From assembly GCA_013416795.1 (NCBI GenBank), contig RQSC01000012.1, forward strand, positions 171,385-212,397: a stretch of DNA of 41,013 nt, written 5' to 3'. Each line of letters starts with the position of its first letter. Position 1 is the stretch's first letter. Of the stretch, positions 27,534 through 37,463 are shown piece after piece. Below the pieces are notes generated by a model that made no database searches, was not told the origin of the DNA, and saw only the letters and a program-made list of their open reading frames with translations. The translations under genes and the position numbers were made by a program. This stretch comes from Prasinococcaceae sp. CCMP 1430 (lineage: Eukaryota > Prasinodermophyta > Palmophyllophyceae > Prasinococcales > Prasinococcaceae).

Positions 27534-29045
27534 ATGATGCAGCGCAAACAACTGCCTGTTGGCGGCGCGGCGCTGCCCGCGGCGGCCGTGGCGGTCCTCT
27601 TCGCGGCGCTTTCAGTGGGCGCGGCGAGCGCCGCCATGGCCACCGCAGGAGCGGCGTCAACACCCGCTCCTCTGCCCACTCCACTGCTCTCCGTGGAGTT
27701 CTCCCCGCGGGCGCGTGGACGAGCAGAGAGCTCGAGAGGAGGGGACGGTGGCGCCGAGCTGACAAACCTTCTGGCTACTCGCAGTGCGACTGCGGCCCTC
27801 GGCCGTGCACCTCCGGTGCCGACAGCCGTGCGCGTGGCGGTGCTCTGTGCGGGCCACCTTCGCAGCGCAGGAAGCACCGCGCACTCGCTGGGTGCAAACC
27901 TGCTCGCTCCACTGATGACCGCAGGGCAGATACGCGCAGCAGAGGCTAGGCAGTTCGAGCGACTTGGCGGAGCCAGCGGTGGGCTCTCTAATAGCGTGGG
28001 TGAGGCGGCCGCAGCTGTCGTAATGGCGGGGCGAGGCAGCGGCGGTCCGACAGACAGCAAGGGCAGGGGTTCCCGAGGCACGTCGTTCAGTTTTAGAATA
28101 ATGCGACGCATCATGGCGGGTGAGGTAGCGCTCGCAACAGGTGCGAGCGACAACGGTAGACAATCCGGCGAGCGCCTCGACGACACGCATGCTCGCATTG
28201 AGGTTGATCTGCACGTCGTGACGCATGCGGCGCTGTCGAGCGACAAGCCCGAGGCGGCGCGGCGAGCGGCGAGCGAGGGAGGGGCGTTTTACGGCGAGGG
28301 GGTGGATATGCCGACCGTGACCGCCGACCTCGCTCGTGATGCCGCAGACTTTGCCGTTGATCTCTACCGCTCGATACCTGGCGGATCAGCGGCGCTCGCG
28401 TCGGTGACCGTGCTCAATTCAACAGCGCTCTCCAGCGCGGCGGCGGCCGCCGCTGCGCCATACGTGCATGCCCGACGTGGTAGCTGGCGGTACGGTCCCA
28501 AGGCTGCCGCCCGCGTGACGGAGGTGGCTCTGCTTGCAAGGCTCGCGTTTGAGCGCCTGCGATGGTATGAGAGGAGCTTCTTCGGTGCCGAGCAGCGATA
28601 TGACTACGTGCTGAAGATACGCCCCGACATCGCTGTGCTACGCCCTGTGCCGTCGCTCACGTCGCTACTTCCACCGCTGCTGCCGCCCCGCGAACCGACG
28701 CTCGCTGGCGAATCCAAGATCGCGGGACCTCTCGTTTCGTCCATGAGCGACTACCAGCGGCGCCTAGGCTTCAACTTCAGCGACCATCTGACCTTTGGGT
28801 CGCGCAGCGCGGTGGAGGCCTTTTCGCGCTTCTTCGATGCCTTGCCAGCGCTGGACGAGCGCGGCGTCGACGTGTCTTGCATTGAGGATGCATGGCCGGC
28901 GTACCTGCGTACAGAGGCGGGGCTAGCGTTCTTGCCATCGCTGAACATCAGCTACAAGATCGACCGCGCGCTACCGGCTGGCGGTATTGCCGGCGCCCGA
29001 GAGGCTTGGGTGAGGCAGCTAAGGCAGCAGCGAGACGGGGAATAG
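27534..29045 (+). CDS. Membrane-anchored glycosyltransferase-like protein
   Basis: A 503-aa protein. A hydrophobic segment at about 12–37, after a short basic start, looks like a signal anchor or cleavable signal peptide. The body begins VRVAVLCAGHLRS, a typical first strand of a GT-A fold. It then has RYDYVLKIRPDIAVL (near residue 358–372), whose R-x-D is seen in several uncharacterised eukaryotic glycosyltransferases, followed by NFSDHLTFGSRSAVEAF and the C-terminal SCIEDAWPAYL. Ala/Gly/Ser-rich inserts separate these. I infer a Golgi glycosyltransferase; donor, acceptor and even catalytic activity are unproven. An in-frame GTG lies just upstream, and the ATG at 27534 is the first true start. 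It converges with the Borealin-like gene. Confidence 0.65.
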   Translation: MMQRKQLPVGGAALPAAAVAVLFAALSVGAASAAMATAGAASTPAPLPTPLLSVEFSPRARGRAESSRGGDGGAELTNLLATRSATAALGRAPPVPTAVRVAVLCAGHLRSAGSTAHSLGANLLAPLMTAGQIRAAEARQFERLGGASGGLSNSVGEAAAAVVMAGRGSGGPTDSKGRGSRGTSFSFRIMRRIMAGEVALATGASDNGRQSGERLDDTHARIEVDLHVVTHAALSSDKPEAARRAASEGGAFYGEGVDMPTVTADLARDAADFAVDLYRSIPGGSAALASVTVLNSTALSSAAAAAAAPYVHARRGSWRYGPKAAARVTEVALLARLAFERLRWYERSFFGAEQRYDYVLKIRPDIAVLRPVPSLTSLLPPLLPPREPTLAGESKIAGPLVSSMSDYQRRLGFNFSDHLTFGSRSAVEAFSRFFDALPALDERGVDVSCIEDAWPAYLRTEAGLAFLPSLNISYKIDRALPAGGIAGAREAWVRQLRQQRDGE

Positions 29046-29198
29046 AGCAGCATCGATTGCAGCCGGAACCGTAGCGCCAAGGCGGGGTAGCCTCCAGGCA
29101 TCGAGGTGACTCGTATGTGTTATCTTGCGACACAATCCTTAGGCGCAGGTGCAACGGCTTCGCTTCGTCTAGGCGCGTGTCCCCAGCGGCGCGTGCGC

Positions 29199-30239
29199 TT
29201 ACTTGCCCAGCTTTGCCATGAGTGCCGCGACGGTGTTCTGCAGCCCCATCAGCTTCTCCAGCGCGGCCGCCTTGAGGCCCTCTCCGAGCCCGTCGACGCC
29301 GTCGGCGTTTGCGAGGTCGATCTCGACGCCGTCGTCTGTGCGTAGCGTAATTGCGGGCTCCTCCTCCACTTCCATAATGGGCTCGGGACGGCCGCGGCGG
29401 TTGCGGCGCGTGCGCGCCACGGTGCCAACGCGCGCTTTGACCATGGTCTTGGCACAAGTCTCCATCCCACCCTGGGCAAATTATTGCGGGCGCGCGGGTG
29501 CAGATGTCAGGCAGCGAAGCGTCAGTGCGCATGGCGTATGATGGGCACGGGAGAGGGGGGCTGAGAAACGGGGGATCTGGCGTGCGCGGCAGCAATGATC
29601 GCTGGCATCGGCCGCTTAGCGCACCATCGTCTTCATGCCCACAGCCGGGGTCACACCCCCCTCCAAGAAAACGCCGAGTGGCGAGCCATTCGCGCTGACG
29701 AGTTCCTCTCCTTGCCTGGGCATCCGCGACACTGTCCCCGGAGCTGCTCCCTTGGCGCCCTGCGCGCTCGGTGTGCAAGGCACCTTGTCGGCAGGCTCGC
29801 ACTCGCTGTCAGCCGACGCGTCTGCCTTGCGCTTCTTGCCACTTCCACTCGCCTGCTGGCCCGAGCCCGCCGCCGTCGCCGCCGCGATGCGCCTGTCGAT
29901 GTCCGAGAGCATCGCCGCGTCGATGCTCTCACCGAACTCCTTGCGGAACTCGGCGAGTGGCATCGATCGCACCTTCTTTGGCAGCTTCATTAGCTGCACG
30001 CGGTACTCTGCGCGCAGAGCGACGACGGCGTCCTCAGCGACCTCCATGAGCTTCGCACACCGTGACTCCACCTGCGCCTCAAGCTCCTCCGTGAGGGAGC
30101 GAACCTTGGCCGCGCGCGACTCCGCCGCCGCTACGGAAACGCCCGCGGCGGTCCTCTTCGACGGCGCCGTCTCGACCGCCCTCTGTTGCACGCTCACCTC
30201 GCCGAGCGGCCGCCGCCGCGTGCTCGCAGCGCGCGCCAT
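29199..30239 (-). CDS. BORR: Borealin-like chromosomal passenger complex subunit, two exons
   Basis: Exon 1 (30239–29625) and exon 2 (29471–29199) give about 295 aa; a second in-phase acceptor would start exon 2 at 29447. The N-terminal half is a charged helix with KVRSLTEELEAQVESRCAKLMEVAE and LPKKVRSMPLAEFRKEFGE, matching Borealin's INCENP/Survivin-binding helix and its LP…R…F pattern. A Lys/Arg-rich linker (GKKRKADAS) follows. The hallmark PRQGEELVSANGSPLGVFL corresponds to Borealin's GE-x-x-x-S-x-NGSPL motif. The C-terminal part (AITLRTDDGVEIDL…LEKLMGLQNTVAALMAKL) resembles the dimerisation domain. Borealin brings Aurora kinase to centromeres with INCENP and Survivin. The donor is GTGCGC. 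It diverges from the coiled-coil gene. Confidence 0.8.
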
Positions 30240-31125
30240 ATCGCGCCGACTTCCCCTTCCCCCCAGCGCCCCGACGTGCACGTGAACCTCGAGCGCCGCA
30301 CCCCCAGCTTCCCCGCCGCCCCGCTTTCCCCTTCCTATGAGTCCCTTGGACGCGCAAGACCCCACGCGCCCGCCCTGCCCGCGCCCTCACGCCACGCCTC
30401 CCCTCCCCGCCGCCAGCACGCGCGTCGCGCGCTGTGTGGCGCCGCGCCCCTCGCGCCGCGCACGACGCCGACGCCACAGACCGACGCCGCCGACAGCCCG
30501 TACGGCGCTCTCAATCCGTGGTGTGCACTCCCCACGGGCGACGCTTTCCGCCCTCGATTTCCCACGTCAAAACGCACGCGACGCGCGCGGGGCGTCGTGC
30601 GGGCGCCCGCGCGCGCCCCAACGGCTCCAACGGCTACGAAAACGGCCTCAACGTTCGGAACCGCGGCAAATGTGCGCGCGCGCCGCGCGGGGCGGAAGGC
30701 GTTCCGATATCTGGCGCGCCGGAGCATCGCGCGCCGAAATCGCTTTGCGTGAAACGAACCGCCGCTGGAAGAGGGGCGCCGGCCCGGCCGATGGAAGAAA
30801 CGGACGCGGGAACGGGCGCGGCGCCCGCAGCGGCAACACCCGCGGAAAACGCGGAAGGAGTGCGCGCGAAATATGCGGGAGAGCGAGGGGCGCAGAGGTG
30901 CGCGGCGATGGGCAAAATCGACGGTGGGACGCGACGAAATGCGAGGCGAGGCGGGACGCCGGTGCGATGCCGGTGGCCTCGCACGCGCAGCCGGCCCCGC
31001 CGGCGGGCGGAGGCGCCACACGCGGCACGCGAGCGGCGGCGCGGCGTGCCCGGCCCGGTGGCGCGCTCGAGGTGGAGGAGGAGGCAAGTGGGAGGAGGCA
31101 TTGATTGGGTCGCGGCGTCGGCGCG
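30240..31125. promoter_or_regulatory. Divergent promoter region, Borealin and coiled-coil genes
   Basis: An 886-bp GC-rich gap with many CGCGCG patches. Open frames on both strands are Arg/Ala-rich and mutually overlapping, with no recognisable motif. I see no distinct regulatory element. Confidence 0.4.
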
Positions 31126-32616
31126 ATGGCTCCCGCGGTGGCCGCCGCGCACATCAGCGTCGACTTCAGCTCGGACGACTTCTTCTCGGACGGATGGGGT
31201 GCGAAGACGCCCGCGGGCAGGGGCGCGGGCGGCAAGAAGGGGGCGGGCACGCCCAGGCGGGCGCTCGCACCGATAAACGGGGGCAGGCAGCAGGCGGGGG
31301 CGCAGCCGAGCAAGCAGCAGGGGCGTGGCTCGCTCGGAGGCGGGCAGCCGCAGAAGCAGCAGCCGGGCGGTGCGGACGCTCAAGCGAGCGCGGGCGCGGA
31401 TGCCACCGCGCCGGCGGATGAGGACGCCTCAGACTGGTCCTGGGTCAGCCCCACCAAGATGGTCACTGCTGTTGCCGAGTACATCGAGACGGTCGACGTC
31501 ACGCCGACGAGCCCCACCGAGCGCATGATGGTGGGCAAGGGCTCCAAAACGCGCCAGGGCAGACGGTCGAGGAGGTCGACCTCCCCGGGCGTCATCGGCG
31601 GCAGCTTCGGCCTGCTAGGCACGATGGTGAACGGGCTGGGCAACGCGGTGATACGAGGAAGCGTGAACGTGGCGCGGGGCATTGAAGTCGCACTCAATGA
31701 CCTGGAGAGTGCCGCATCTGAGCTGGCGGGCGCGGCAGACTCGCCGTCGAAGCTGGGCGCATCGGCACAGGCGTCGGCCTACCAGAAGCACAAGCGCTGG
31801 CAGCAGCAGCAGCAGCAGCAGAGGCAGAAATCTCAGAAGGAGGTGGCCCGCTCAAGGCTCGCAGCGCCGGGGTGCGAGGTTCCAGCCTCCCGTGATGCAG
31901 AGGATCCGAGTGAGGCGCCGTTGCGGGTGCCGGTGGCTGCGCCGCTTGCCAGGCAGACCAAGTCCAAGCCGGTGAAGCTGCGCGGTGCTTTGAAGGCCGC
32001 GCGGAGCCCTCAGGGGATGCAGACCACGCCGCAAGGGGACGCCTCGAAGCCGCAGACGTCTGCGGCGGCGGCGGCGACCAAAGCAGCACAGGTGGCAGCC
32101 AGGGGCGAGGCTGAGGTCGAAAAGGCGGCGGAAGCATCCCTCGAGAGCTCCGATGCCGAGGCCGTGCGCGCCGAGCTCGAGGACGCTCGGAAGGAGATCT
32201 CAGCCTTGCGTGCGCAGAACGATGACCTCAAGGCCTCGTTGGAGCATGAGCGCGAGGCTACGGACCCGCTGGCAGACATGCTGCGCATGCAGACCGAAGC
32301 GCTCATGAAGGAGCGCGCGACGCTTCGACGCGACAACGAGAGCCTCGCGCGTGACAACGACCAGCTTCACGAGCTCGTTGAGTTCCTTGACAGTTCGCTC
32401 AGGCAGGCACTCGCAGCACAGGCGCACATGCAACAGGCGGCAAGCAGCGGCGATGACTTCAAGGTGCCCCTTTCTGCCATGCCTGAGAGCCCGCACGAGG
32501 GTGAGGACATGCCGCCCACGCCCGTGGTGAATCCCTACGAGACTGTGGTCGAAGCCAGCGACGACGAGCAGTGCGCAGACGTGCATGGTGCTGATGTCGC
32601 CGAGGCTACACCCTGA
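31126..32616 (+). CDS. Coiled-coil protein of unknown function
   Basis: A 496-aa single-exon protein I do not recognise. The N-terminus has an acidic/Phe patch (HISVDFSSDDFFSDGWG) of the kind that binds trafficking adaptors or serves as a short linear motif. Gly/Gln-rich disorder follows. Next is a distinct ordered-looking block, DWSWVSPTKMVTAVAEYIE, and a hydrophobic stretch GVIGGSFGLLGTMVNGLGNAVI that might be amphipathic rather than transmembrane. Gln and Ala tracts lead into a coiled coil at about 340–435 (AELEDARKEISALRAQNDDL…ATLRRDNESLARDNDQLHEL). The acidic tail carries SP/TP sites. A structural or vesicle-tethering role is possible but unproven. A TGTAA lies 5 nt after the stop (32621–32625). 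It converges with the TruA gene. Confidence 0.8.
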   Translation: MAPAVAAAHISVDFSSDDFFSDGWGAKTPAGRGAGGKKGAGTPRRALAPINGGRQQAGAQPSKQQGRGSLGGGQPQKQQPGGADAQASAGADATAPADEDASDWSWVSPTKMVTAVAEYIETVDVTPTSPTERMMVGKGSKTRQGRRSRRSTSPGVIGGSFGLLGTMVNGLGNAVIRGSVNVARGIEVALNDLESAASELAGAADSPSKLGASAQASAYQKHKRWQQQQQQQRQKSQKEVARSRLAAPGCEVPASRDAEDPSEAPLRVPVAAPLARQTKSKPVKLRGALKAARSPQGMQTTPQGDASKPQTSAAAAATKAAQVAARGEAEVEKAAEASLESSDAEAVRAELEDARKEISALRAQNDDLKASLEHEREATDPLADMLRMQTEALMKERATLRRDNESLARDNDQLHELVEFLDSSLRQALAAQAHMQQAASSGDDFKVPLSAMPESPHEGEDMPPTPVVNPYETVVEASDDEQCADVHGADVAEATP

Positions 32617-32731
32617 GCCATGTAAACCACATGAATACACCCTGCACCCACGGCGGCCGTGCACGCCCAGACAGGGAGATGAGCGCCACGCTCGCACGTG
32701 TACCCATGATGTGATTAGCCAATCTCAAATA

Positions 32732-34132
32732 TTACTCACGGAGTGCCGTCAAGTCTTGCGGCCGCACTACGTCCGCATCGTCATCGAGCTGGATGCCCTT
32801 GAGAGCGAGGAGCTCATGAAAGACCTCCGTGCCCCGCTCGGCGCAGTACTCTGCGTGCATGGATACGTGCGCGCACGCGCGTGCACGCATATCGACGTCA
32901 GGTACAGTCAGAACGGAAGAGGCAGAGCACACCAGAGTGAGCATCGAGGCGCTCAGAGCGCGCGAGCACGCACCGTGATCGAACACGAAATCCGGATACT
33001 CGACGTCATGCAGGTAAAGCCCGTGCGCTGGCGCTGATTTGGGAGCCATGCCTCTGTCCTTAGCTTCAAGCAGCCGCGTGATCTCCTCGCTTGCGCTCTT
33101 GCCATCACCCACGCGAATGATGGCACCCACCATGTTGCGGACTGCGCGCGGTGCAAGAGGTCAGCAATTTGCCGGCCAGGAGCGCCGCGTCGATGCGCAC
33201 ATGGGCGCGCGCTAGCGCACGCGCACAAGTCGTCCCGCTCATCGCTCACCTTGCCTGTACAGAAAGCCCGGACCGCGCACGGCGATGACAATCCCTGTAC
33301 GGGTCTCTTCAACCCAGCACCGGGACACCGTACGGACGGGGTTGGGCTGTTTGCTGCGGTCGCGTGTGCGGTTGGCAAACGAGGAGAAGTCATGCGTGCC
33401 CTCGAAGAGCGCGCACGCCTCCGCCACGCGCGCTACGTCGAGCGGCCTGTGCAAGAAAAGCGCGTGTGAGCGCCGCAGCGGGTCGGCATGGGGCCCGAAG
33501 TCGATCTCGTAGCGGTACTCCTTGGTGAGCGCCGATCGCCGCGCGTGAAACTGGGGGGGCACCTCGAGTGCGTCGTGGCAGCGCACGTCGGCATCCAGCA
33601 GGCCGTTGAGCCCGCCGAGCAGCTTGGCGCCGCCGCCACGCAGCGGCTGCTCCGTCCAGAAGTGCACCCACTGCGCGCGCGCATGAACTCCCGAGTCGGT
33701 GCGCCCGACGCCCGCCACGCCAAGCACGGCACGGTCGGCGCCGGTCAGGCGCGGTAGCACGCGCTCCACTTCGCCCTGTACTGTGCGTGGCGCGCCGAGG
33801 CCGCGCATGCGCCGGCGCCCCACGCCGATTCCTCCATCGCTGCCGCTGCCGCCCTCGCTCTCGCTTGCACTGTCGGAGTCGCTGCCGCCCTGCCGTCGCT
33901 GCAGCTGGAAGCCTGCAAAGCCCGAGCCGTCGTAGGACAGCTTCACGGCATATTTGTGCCTACGCCGGGCGGAGATGGCGTCCGCTTCCACTCGTGCACT
34001 GCTTTGGCTCTCGCCCGCGGCGTCGGCTGCGCCCGCGCCCGCGCCTTGGCCCTCGCCGTTTGACGCCGCGCGCGCCCTGCCTTGCGCTCGTGCGCGCCTC
34101 GCGGGCCTCGCGAGCCGCACCGCCGCGCGCAT
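32732..34132 (-). CDS. TRUA: TruA-type tRNA pseudouridine synthase, three exons
   Basis: Exons 34132–33250, 33141–32974 and 32850–32732 (introns 108 and 123 nt, donors GTGAGC and GTGCGT) give 389 aa. The catalytic Asp is in GVGRTDSGVHARAQ (near residue 140). Other landmarks are LSYDGSGFAGFQ, LTKEYRYEI, HDFSSFAN, and GFLYRQ joined across intron 1 to VRNMVGAIIRVG, which restores the invariant LY-RQ-VRNMVG. The C-terminus has PAHGLYLHDVEYPDF. The second intron is 41 codons long and open, but its product is unlike the family, so I splice it. TruA converts uridines 38–40 of the tRNA anticodon arm. The Arg/Ala-rich first ~45 residues suggest organellar targeting. A Ser/Gly-rich insert of ~30 residues follows the first strand. 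The upstream in-frame GTG at 34285 is not used as start. Confidence 0.92.
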
Positions 34133-34621
34133 CGGCGGCGCCCCGGCGCGCCCGCGCGCTGTCCAAAGGGAGGCCACCGCCCCGCCGGGCAAGTTGGAGA
34201 GGGCGAGGGGAGAGAGAGAGAGAGAGGCACCGCGCGCGCGCGCCGTGGTGCCGAGGTGCCGCCCGCGCCGCGCCGCGGGCAGCACACCCCGACGCCGGCG
34301 CAGCCCATCCTAGGTGCGGCGCACCGAGGCCAGCGAGGGTTTGGGGTTCAGGTTCGGGATTTGCTACGCCCGGAAAATGCACCCAGCAGATGAGGAGCCC
34401 GTCCTGTCCTGTGTCATTTAGGGTTATTCTGAATGCAGTCAATGTTTCACATGTGATCATGAATATAGGGTTTCGTCCTATCTTCACGCTCCAAGGCGGC
34501 GGCCAGGCGCGGGAGGCGCGCCTCAGCGCAGGCGGAGGAGGGCGGCCACACAGCGCACCCGCGCGGCGCGGGGCGTGAGGCGTGAGGGGGGGGTTGAGAG
34601 GGCGAGTAGAGGGAAGGGGCG
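34133..34621. promoter_or_regulatory. Divergent TruA/HisA promoter with telo-box-like motifs
   Basis: The 489-bp gap drops in GC between about 34325 and 34495, unlike its surroundings. In that stretch TTAGGGTTA lies at 34418–34426 and TATAGGGTTT at 34464–34473; the reverse complement of the latter contains AAACCCTA, the core of the plant telo-box found in promoters of translation and cell-cycle genes. A GA repeat sits at 34210–34227. Regulatory function is inferred. Confidence 0.5.
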
Positions 34622-35897
34622 ATGAAGCTGTCGGCGGCTGTACACGCGGAAGCGGGAGCGGCAGCAGGCGGCGGGGCGCCCCGCCGCGCGCCGCCGCGTG
34701 CGCGGGCGGCGCGCTTCCGGCCATGCATCGACATCCATAAGGGGAAGGTGCGCAGCGCGCGGGGGCGCAAGCGTACCGCGGTCGCAGACGCGCGGCCCGC
34801 CCGCTGACGCGCGCGGCGGCGGCACGCGTGGCGCGACCGTAGGTGAAGCAGATCGTCGGCTCGACGCTCACGGACGTCGCGGGCGGCGCCGCAAAGGTGC
34901 GCGACTGCGCGCAGGCGCTCCCGCGCGCAGGCGCCAGCTCGGCCACGCGCAGCAACCCCCTCGCCCCTGTATGCGCTAATGAAGGGCGCGCACTGGCTGT
35001 CCCGCCGCGCGCGCGTAGGAGAGCGCGCCGGTGACGAACTTCGAGACGGCGCGCTCGGCCGCCGAGTTCGCCAGGCAATACGCCGCCGATGAGCTGCTTG
35101 GCGGGCACGTCATCATGCTTGGCGCCGACGATGCCTCCATCGAGGCGGCCTCGGGCGCGCTGGCCGCCTACCCGGGCGGGCTGCAGATCGGTGGCGGCGT
35201 GAATGTTGAAAACGCGGCCTCGTATCTGGACGCCGGCGCCTCGCATGTCATCGTGACCAGCTACGTCTTCCGCGACGGTGCGCTCGATCGCGAACGGCTG
35301 GACGGCCTCGTGAGCGCCATCGGGAAGGACAGGCTGGTGCTCGACCTGTCGTGCCGCAAGAAGGACGACGGCGAGTACTACGTGGTCACCGACCGCTGGC
35401 AGAAGGTGCGCCCGCCCGCCGGCTGTGCGAGCGCCTCGCGCCTGCGCTCGCGCCGAGCAGGATGAGCGCAGGCGCTCGCGTGCTCACTGCGTGTGCGTCG
35501 GCGCCCCTGTGGTATCGCTCATGGCTGATGCGCGTGCACACCCCGCGTCCTTGGGACGGCGCGCGCACGCGTCGCGCTTCCACAGTTCAGCGACCTGCGC
35601 GTGAACGCAGAGACGCTCGAGAGGCTGTCTGACAGCTGCGATGAGTTTCTGGTCCACGCAGTGGACGTGGAGGGCAAAAAGCTGGGCATGGATGGCGAGC
35701 TGGTGCGCCGGCTGGGTGAGTGGAGCCCCATACCGGTGACGTACGCTGGTGGCGCGGGCTGCGTGGCCGACCTGGAGGCAGTGGCGGCCGACGGCGGTGG
35801 CAGGGTCGATGTCACGGTTGGCTCGGCCCTCGACATTTTCGGCGGAGAGCTACCGTATGAGCGGGTGGTGCAATGGCACAACGAGCAGGCGGCGTGA
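34622..35897 (+). CDS. HISN3: Phosphoribosylformimino-AICAR ribotide isomerase (HisA), four exons
   Basis: Exons 34622–34747, 34843–34896, 35019–35405 and 35586–35897 (introns 95, 122 and 180 nt, all with GTGCGC donors) give 292 aa with every junction in phase 0. This (beta/alpha)8 enzyme performs the Amadori isomerisation of ProFAR to PRFAR in histidine synthesis. It is of the yeast HIS6 / plant HISN3 type: [11 protein letters not shown] with D37, [36 protein letters not shown] with D169, [15 protein letters not shown] and [11 protein letters not shown], whose last motifs bind phosphate. The two Asp correspond to the acid/base pair. The first ~30 residues are Ala/Arg-rich, compatible with plastid import as in plants. 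It converges with the ROMO1-like gene. Confidence 0.95.
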
Positions 35898-36033
35898 CGC
35901 GAGTAATACATCCGCGAATGCAGTGCGCGCCATCGAGCGCGCGGACACCCCATCCCAAAATTACTCCCCGCCCACGCGCGCAGGGCGCCAAGCGAGGCCG
36001 GCAGCCGGAGCGCGCGCTCGCACGCGCGAGCTG

Positions 36034-36255
36034 CTACCTGCGCCCGCACTGCAGCAGCGAGCCGGCGCCGAGCATGACGCCGAAGACGGCCGCGCTGCCC
36101 ACGGCGTTGCGACCAATGTGGCGAATCTTGAGCAGGCCCGGCACCTCGTTGACGAAGGCCTCGTACGTGCCGTACACGGTGCCGAATGAGCAGCCCACCA
36201 CGCCGCCGAGGAAGGCGCCATACTTCACTCTTTGCGCGCAGTGGTCATCGAGCAT
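36034..36255 (-). CDS. ROMO1/Mgr2-like small mitochondrial inner-membrane protein
   Basis: A 73-aa protein with two short hydrophobic segments. Family landmarks are CAQRVKYGAFLGGVVGCSFG, with a small-residue (Gly/Ser/Ala) helix, the basic loop KIRHIGR, and the second glycine-rich helix GSAAVFGVMLGAGSLLQC ending near a Cys. ROMO1 in animals and Mgr2 in yeast belong to one family acting at the TIM23 translocase and in cristae/redox signalling. The middle segment VYGTYEAFVNEVPGLLKIR is as I expect for plant and algal members. The size fits the family (70–110 aa). It converges with HisA and is transcribed away from the glutamine synthetase gene. Confidence 0.78.
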   Translation of the reverse strand: MLDDHCAQRVKYGAFLGGVVGCSFGTVYGTYEAFVNEVPGLLKIRHIGRNAVGSAAVFGVMLGAGSLLQCGRR

Positions 36256-37463
36256 GGCTGCTCACTTCGCCGCCGCGGAGCGTAGCGTCACCAACGTACG
36301 CAGCACACAAGCGCCGGCGTTCGTGCGCGCGCGGCCAATCGCAGAGGTGGACACGCGCACAGACACGGCGGGGCACCGATTCGCGGCGGCAGGTGCGGCG
36401 AACGCGCGCGTCAGCGCCAGCAGCGAGCGGGCAGGAAGCACGGGAACACACGCGCGGCGGGGCGCCTCCACCTCGCCACCCTAACACGCCAGCAGAGAGC
36501 GGGGCGCGGCGGCCCGGGGCGCGGCGTTCGGCGGCGGCGGCGCGGGCCCTTCCCCCAGCCTCCCTCCTCCCCTCGCGCGCGCTCCGCACCGCACCTCCCG
36601 CCCACGTGCGCGGCAGCGGCGGCGGCAGCAGCGCGCGCTGTGGCCGCGGTGCCGCGCGCAGCAGACGCAGCGTGTGCGCACGCACGCGGAGATCGCATCG
36701 CCTTTTAAGGTTTTTACTTTAGGGTTTGTACCAATCATGCGCGCCGCTTCTCAAGCGCCGTGGCAACGTTCCCGACTCGTGCCGTGACGGCACGGCGCGG
36801 TGCCGTACGTGCACGTCCTCGGCCGTCGCGCAGCCCTCGCGGAGCGAAGCGGGCGCATGCTGCGCATGGCGTGCTGTGCTCGAGCGATGGCGTGAGTGGC
36901 CAATGCTCTCAGGTTGTCGCCTGTCCGTCGTGTGTGGGTGTGTGGGTGTGGGTGATGCGTGTGTGCGTGACACAGACGCAGAAAGGCGACAGCGACGTGT
37001 GTGTGTGTGTATGTGTGTGTGTGTGTGCAACATGTGTGAGCGCGCCGGCGTGTGCCATGGCGTACCATCTGATGGTACACACCTGAGCACTTCTGCGCGT
37101 GCGCGGACGAGCTGTGTTTATGTGTGGGACCCCGGCGCGGACAGTGGGACCGTCGCGCGCGCCGGCGCTGCGCGCAGCCAAAAAAAAAACATCCGCTGCG
37201 CCCGCCGAAAAGGGCGCGGGCGCCCCTCGTTCCGAGTGCGCGCGAATGCGCGCGGCGCCCGAAAGCTGCGGTGCGCTGCCGCGGGGCGATTCCGGGGAAA
37301 AATCCGATCGGAGCCCGATCGGACGGACGCGCGGGAAAAAAACGTGCGGGGTTCCGCGCGGGGCGCCAGAGCGCGCGGGAGAGGCGGGGTCCAGCTGGCC
37401 TCGTACGCGCACCCTCCGCCGACGGCGCGACCGATCGGAGCACCACAGAGCCCGCGGATCGCC
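36256..37463. promoter_or_regulatory. Divergent intergenic region, ROMO1-like and GSIII genes
   Basis: This 1.2-kb region contains TTTAGGGTTT at 36718–36727 (reverse complement AAACCCTAAA, a full telo-box) in a local AT-rich patch. It also has a GTG/GT-rich stretch from 36930 ending in a (GT)n microsatellite at 36997–37027, and an A9 run near 37181–37189. Open frames across it are low in complexity and carry no motif. It may hold the control elements of the nitrogen-assimilation gene; I see no recognisable nitrogen-regulator site. Confidence 0.45.
36997..37027. repeat. GT microsatellite
   Basis: An alternating GT run with one A interruption at 37011, about 440 bp upstream of the GSIII start. 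Confidence 0.9.

Noticed and set aside
27338-28246. N-terminal 300 residues of a longer minus-strand frame continuous with the SDR gene
   Set aside because: This part is antisense to the glycosyltransferase-like gene and of low complexity. The SDR starts sensibly at the ATG at 27337 with a transit-like peptide.
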